Below, piece after piece: positions 61,410 to 64,000 of a stretch of 64,000 nt of DNA (positions are counted from its first letter, which is position 1; each line of letters starts with the position of its first letter). The translations under genes were made by a program, and so were the position numbers. The notes beneath the pieces are model-generated. The model was not told the origin of the DNA. It ran no database searches and saw only the letters and a program-made list of their open reading frames with translations. The DNA comes from a virus, in IMG/VR virus record IMGVR_UViG_3300028115_001816, positions 1 through 64,000 of that record; one strand, given 5' to 3'.

Positions 61410-62266
61410 AGTCTACTTAGAACTTCATCTAATCCTTGTGTCAGAGAAAATTTAGGACTGTAACCTAATTCTGTTTTTGCTTTAGTAATATCTAATGTGC
61501 CTCTTGTGGGATAATTATCAGGTACTGGTTCAGCAGTATAATTAGGTTTCTTGTTTAGTTTTTTATACAACATATTTGTAAAATTTTCAAGTGTATGTGC
61601 TTCGCTTCTAGTAATATTATAAATTTGATTATTAGCACCGTTTTCACATATTAGTTGTAAGCCTTGGATAACATCATCCACATGAGTAAAATCAAATAGG
61701 TTATCTGCACCTTTTAGTACTATAGGTTGATTGTTCATAATTTTGTTTATAAAAAGTTGCGTAACACGTTTACGATTATCACCATAACCATATACTGCAC
61801 TTGGTCTTACTATTGTATAATTGTTATGGAACTGCTTTACTATGCCTTCTCCTAGTAATTTTAGTTGTCCATATATATTGTTAGGAGATGCTAAGTCTTT
61901 CTCAGACATGGATTCTTTTGTCCAGTTACCGTATACCATACTACTGCTTATGTAAATAAAGTGACTGTCTTGATACTGTCTTATGGCTCTGCTTAATCCT
62001 TGAGTTCCAGTACGATATGCTTCTTTGGGATTTTGTATAACACTTGCTAGATTTGGTCTAGCTGCTAAAAAAATAACTGTATCAAATTCTAAGGGTGTAT
62101 TTGCAATACGATATATTTTGCCTCTTGGAATATCTAAATTTATATTTTGATCACTTAATAAATCAAATGTTGAACAATCGTATTTTTCATTGGATAGTTC
62201 TATAAAGCGACTGCCTATAAATCCTTCTCCGCCTATTAGTAATATTTTATCCAAAGTATACCTCAT
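61406..62266 (-). CDS. NAD-dependent sugar epimerase/dehydratase
   Basis: 286 aa from ATG 62266; an in-frame TTG 62254 with GAGG upstream is an equally good start, and an earlier TTG at 62278 is less likely. The motif LLIGGEGFIGSRF, FLAARPNLASV, SSSMVYG and catalytic YGQLK are all present, unlike the Lys-less protein at 43694. The C-terminal GTLDITKAKTELGYSP is typical of UDP-sugar epimerases. Together with the aminotransferase and oxidoreductase it should make a modified nucleotide sugar. Confidence 0.8.
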   Translation of the reverse strand: MRYTLDKILLIGGEGFIGSRFIELSNEKYDCSTFDLLSDQNINLDIPRGKIYRIANTPLEFDTVIFLAARPNLASVIQNPKEAYRTGTQGLSRAIRQYQDSHFIYISSSMVYGNWTKESMSEKDLASPNNIYGQLKLLGEGIVKQFHNNYTIVRPSAVYGYGDNRKRVTQLFINKIMNNQPIVLKGADNLFDFTHVDDVIQGLQLICENGANNQIYNITRSEAHTLENFTNMLYKKLNKKPNYTAEPVPDNYPTRGTLDITKAKTELGYSPKFSLTQGLDEVLSRL

Positions 62267-62339
62267 ATAATACACCAATTACTACTGCACATATTACACA
62301 GTTCAATAAGTGTAGTGCTATATAATCACTAGGTTTCAT
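62247..62339 (-). CDS. 30-aa membrane micro-protein
   Basis: ATG 62339 to TAA 62247. The ATG lies just inside the end of the zinc-ribbon gene, and the ORF overlaps the epimerase start. The product is hydrophobic, with YIALHLLNCVICAVVIGVLY as a single likely membrane helix. Compact overlapping arrangement is the main evidence. Confidence 0.4.
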   Translation of the reverse strand: MKPSDYIALHLLNCVICAVVIGVLYEVYFG

Positions 62340-62481
62340 TTTTATCTCTTGGGAAATATACTACTGCCACACTACCACATGTTGCACAACTAAAATTACT
62401 TTCTATTACAAACTCAGGATCGTCATCTAAGTCTTGGTCACCACCCCAGATAAGTTCGTCTTGACAATGCCAGCAGTTCAC
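62329..62481 (-). CDS. 50-aa zinc-ribbon protein, GTG start
   Basis: GTG 62481 to TAG 62329, starting 2 bases after the previous stop codon. Two CxxC pairs, CWHC near the start and CATC in the second half, separated by acidic GGDQDLDDDPEF, make a zinc ribbon likely. Small proteins of this look are common in T4-like marine phages. The function is unknown. Confidence 0.65.
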   Translation of the reverse strand: MNCWHCQDELIWGGDQDLDDDPEFVIESNFSCATCGSVAVVYFPRDKNET

Positions 62482-62482
62482 T

Positions 62483-62593
62483 CTAAAAGAATCCTAATAA
62501 AGACATTGCGACTGCCCAACCTATTATTACAATACCAATGTTTGCTATCCACTTATGCCAAAAGTTTGGATCATTGTCATTTAATTTAAACAT
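62483..62593 (-). CDS. 36-aa membrane micro-protein
   Basis: ATG 62593 to TAG 62483. The product is polar at first (KLNDNDPNFWHKW) and ends in one membrane helix, IANIGIVIIGWAVAMSLLGF. GAGG lies upstream in the end of the preceding gene. Resembles small membrane proteins of T4-like phages; no function. Confidence 0.6.
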   Translation of the reverse strand: MFKLNDNDPNFWHKWIANIGIVIIGWAVAMSLLGFF

Positions 62594-62803
62594 TTAATTA
62601 GCCTCGTTTATATTGTAAGTTTTTATAGTATCCTCAGTCATTATGCCTGTACGAAAGTTTTCTATAGCATCTTCTACATAATACATACTTTTGTCACTGT
62701 AGTCAACCAAACCTAACATTTTTCCGTCTTGATAAAATTCTACGTATACTTTGTCACCAACACGTTTAATTTTAGTATCACGATTTTCCATAATGTCAGT
62801 CAT
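62594..62803 (-). CDS. 69-aa conserved phage protein
   Basis: ATG 62803 was chosen because it follows GGAG by 5 bases; a start upstream at 62899 would add an implausible Cys-rich stretch read out of the neighbouring gene. The product has RVGDKVYVEFYQDGKMLGLV and YYVEDAIENFRTGIMT, a compact small domain of T4-like marine phages without known function. Confidence 0.65.
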   Translation of the reverse strand: MTDIMENRDTKIKRVGDKVYVEFYQDGKMLGLVDYSDKSMYYVEDAIENFRTGIMTEDTIKTYNINEAN

Positions 62804-63039
62804 TTGTTCTCCTGTATTTTTTTGTAGATTGAATGTAAAATATAAAACCAAACACCATTTATAGCAGGTTCTACAAGTGCTACTGCACCAGCCTCCCACA
62901 AACTTGCTCCAGTCATAACACTTACAACAGTCATAGCAATTAATACATGACCCAGTGTATAGATAAGTGCAAGAGTAAGACTGCTGCCTTTGATTACATG
63001 TTTAAGAAAATTATAAGCACCTTGTGTAAATTCGGTCAT
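62800..63039 (-). CDS. DUF2061 membrane protein
   Basis: 79 aa. The pattern FLKHVIKGSSLTLALIYTLG and a second helix (WEAGAVALVEPAINGVWFYI), ending in a histidine-containing LHSIYKK, is that of DUF2061, a two-helix membrane family. Overlaps the genes on both sides by 1-4 bases. Role unknown. Confidence 0.7.
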   Translation of the reverse strand: MTEFTQGAYNFLKHVIKGSSLTLALIYTLGHVLIAMTVVSVMTGASLWEAGAVALVEPAINGVWFYILHSIYKKIQENK

Positions 63040-63254
63040 TATTCATCTCCGACTAAATCTCTTTGCTTGTCTTTGTACTCTAAATATTTCTCAAAAACTT
63101 GTTCTGGCTGAAGTTCTTTACTTTCCATGTAACGTATTGCATCACCTGCTCGTTTTACAACCCCCATTCTTACTAAGTATGAACAAGCAATTATAAAATC
63201 GTTTTTGCTACAATTTAACTTATTGATTAAATCTGCAGGATGTTTTGCTCCCAT
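63039..63254 (-). CDS. hypothetical protein, 71 aa
   Basis: An AAGGAG Shine-Dalgarno precedes ATG 63254. The product looks like a small helical protein (LINKLNCSKNDFIIACSYLV, then VKRAGDAIRYME), possibly a winged or helix-turn-helix type, though no motif is diagnostic. It starts after ThyX by ten bases and overlaps DUF2061. Confidence 0.6.
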   Translation of the reverse strand: MGAKHPADLINKLNCSKNDFIIACSYLVRMGVVKRAGDAIRYMESKELQPEQVFEKYLEYKDKQRDLVGDE

Positions 63255-63264
63255 ATTTTACTCC

Positions 63265-63927
63265 TTAAAGAGTTTTTGCTAAAGGAAATATTTCTGCTAT
63301 TACTTTAGCACATTCATGAGCAATTTCCATATGCTCTTTTTGTGTACCGTTTGCACCACGTAGTTCTATATAATGGAACCAACTTCTTAGTGTACCATTC
63401 ATGTATAGTGTTGTAGTTGTAATACCTTCTGGTAATACTTTACGAGCCTGTTCTTTAGCAATGCCATTACCTATTGCCCAGTCATAGGTTTCTTTGGCAA
63501 TATCTGCTACTGCTTTTTGTCGTTTATTCCAATTAGCCTGTAAAACCGCATCATCTACTTCTATACTATTTTGTCTATTTTTAGTATCTTGTAGTCTTGC
63601 TTCACTATATTCAAATAGTTCACCTTGTAAATCTGGATCAGCATAACGTTGACTGAATTCTTGAAAACTAAAACTTCTGTGTCTTACAATCTGATGTGCA
63701 ATATCACGAGTTGTTTTTATTTCCAAACATGCACTAACCATTTCTAATGGTGACCAATGTTGATGTTTTATTAAGTACCTAATAAGTTTTTCACTTGTTT
63801 CTGTATTGATTTGTGCAGTAGGATTACTTACTCTAGCACAGAATGCAATTAATTCCTGTACGTCATCTATACCTTCTGCTTCATATTCTGAAGCAGGTTT
63901 GCTATAACTTACTAATTTTACTTTCAT
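63265..63927 (-). CDS. thyX: flavin-dependent thymidylate synthase ThyX
   Basis: 220 aa. The ThyX signature RHR-x7-S is R82 H R ... S92, followed by QRY. HQHWSPLEMV and a C-terminal LRSWFHYIELRG support it. It converts dUMP to dTMP with methylenetetrahydrofolate and FAD, a common dNTP supply gene in marine phages. Its start overlaps the stop of the truncated gene at the right edge (TAATG). Confidence 0.95.
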   Translation of the reverse strand: MKVKLVSYSKPASEYEAEGIDDVQELIAFCARVSNPTAQINTETSEKLIRYLIKHQHWSPLEMVSACLEIKTTRDIAHQIVRHRSFSFQEFSQRYADPDLQGELFEYSEARLQDTKNRQNSIEVDDAVLQANWNKRQKAVADIAKETYDWAIGNGIAKEQARKVLPEGITTTTLYMNGTLRSWFHYIELRGANGTQKEHMEIAHECAKVIAEIFPLAKTL

Positions 63928-64000
63928 TATAATACACTTTCTAACTTTGTTGCAAATTCTTCAAAGTAATTTTTATGACTTAATATACCAGGATGTTTGC
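63927..64000 (-). CDS. C-terminal end of an upstream gene, cut by window edge
   Basis: Only the last about 24 residues are visible (HPGILSHKNYFEEFATKLES then VL), ending at TAA 63927-63929, which overlaps the ThyX ATG. Too short to assign. The coupling with thyX suggests a shared operon. Confidence 0.5.
   Translation of the reverse strand, partial: KHPGILSHKNYFEEFATKLESVL

Noticed and set aside
62804-62899. N-terminal extension of the 69-aa gene with many cysteines
   Set aside because: Lies in another frame of the DUF2061 gene; the ATG at 62803 has a good Shine-Dalgarno.

Overview
The window is part of the genome of a T4-like myovirus of marine bacteria, of the group that infects SAR11 or picocyanobacteria. 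The DNA is AT-rich, almost gap-free, and full of 4-50 base gene overlaps. It encodes T4-type gp46, gp47, gp55, gp48, gp53, gp5, gp25 and gp6, a gp7-position baseplate giant, marine-myovirus tail-fibre modules and ThyX. No photosynthesis gene, tRNA, integrase, CRISPR array or insertion sequence was found, so cyanophage and pelagiphage cannot be separated from this window alone.

Layout. (1) 1-6.9 kb, minus strand: late sigma factor gp55, recombination nuclease gp47, a methyltransferase inserted before gp46, gp46 (probable ATT start), two canonical radical SAM proteins, a small basic protein and a GIY-YIG endonuclease cut by the window edge. (2) 6.9-37 kb, plus strand: late virion block of gp48, gp53, a probable hub protein, gp5, gp25, gp6, a 4422-residue baseplate protein with a seven-repeat FG-GAP region, then tail-fibre and virion proteins. 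Four NATAAATA late-promoter elements precede gp48, gp6 and two fibre genes. (3) 37-59.5 kb, plus strand: a long accessory operon behind a consensus sigma-70 promoter. It holds glycosyltransferase-like proteins, sugar epimerases, a cupin, a cobalamin-domain-like radical SAM protein, five radical SAM proteins whose SPASM/twitch-like cysteine domain lies in front of the core, an Fe(II)/2OG oxygenase-like protein, an APS-kinase-like and a nucleotidyltransferase protein, a possible sulfotransferase, a carbamoyltransferase and a DUF59 protein. (4) 59.5-64 kb, minus strand: Gfo/Idh oxidoreductase, DegT aminotransferase and an epimerase (nucleotide-sugar set), then very small proteins, a DUF2061 protein and ThyX.

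How it fits together. gp55 should direct late transcription of the baseplate/fibre block from the NATAAATA sites. Regions 3 and 4 look like one large modification programme, building unusual nucleotide sugars and carrying out glycosyl, carbamoyl, possibly sulfuryl and radical chemistry. The target may be a virion or host-surface glycan or a protein, and is not known from sequence. Eight radical SAM proteins in 64 kb, five with a domain-swapped layout, is the strongest candidate for an undescribed system. A second notable point is a pair of near-identical composite promoters (TTGACA, 16-17 bp, TGnTATAAT) whose -10 box ends exactly 6 bases before an ATG, which predicts leaderless mRNAs for gp47 and for the accessory operon.
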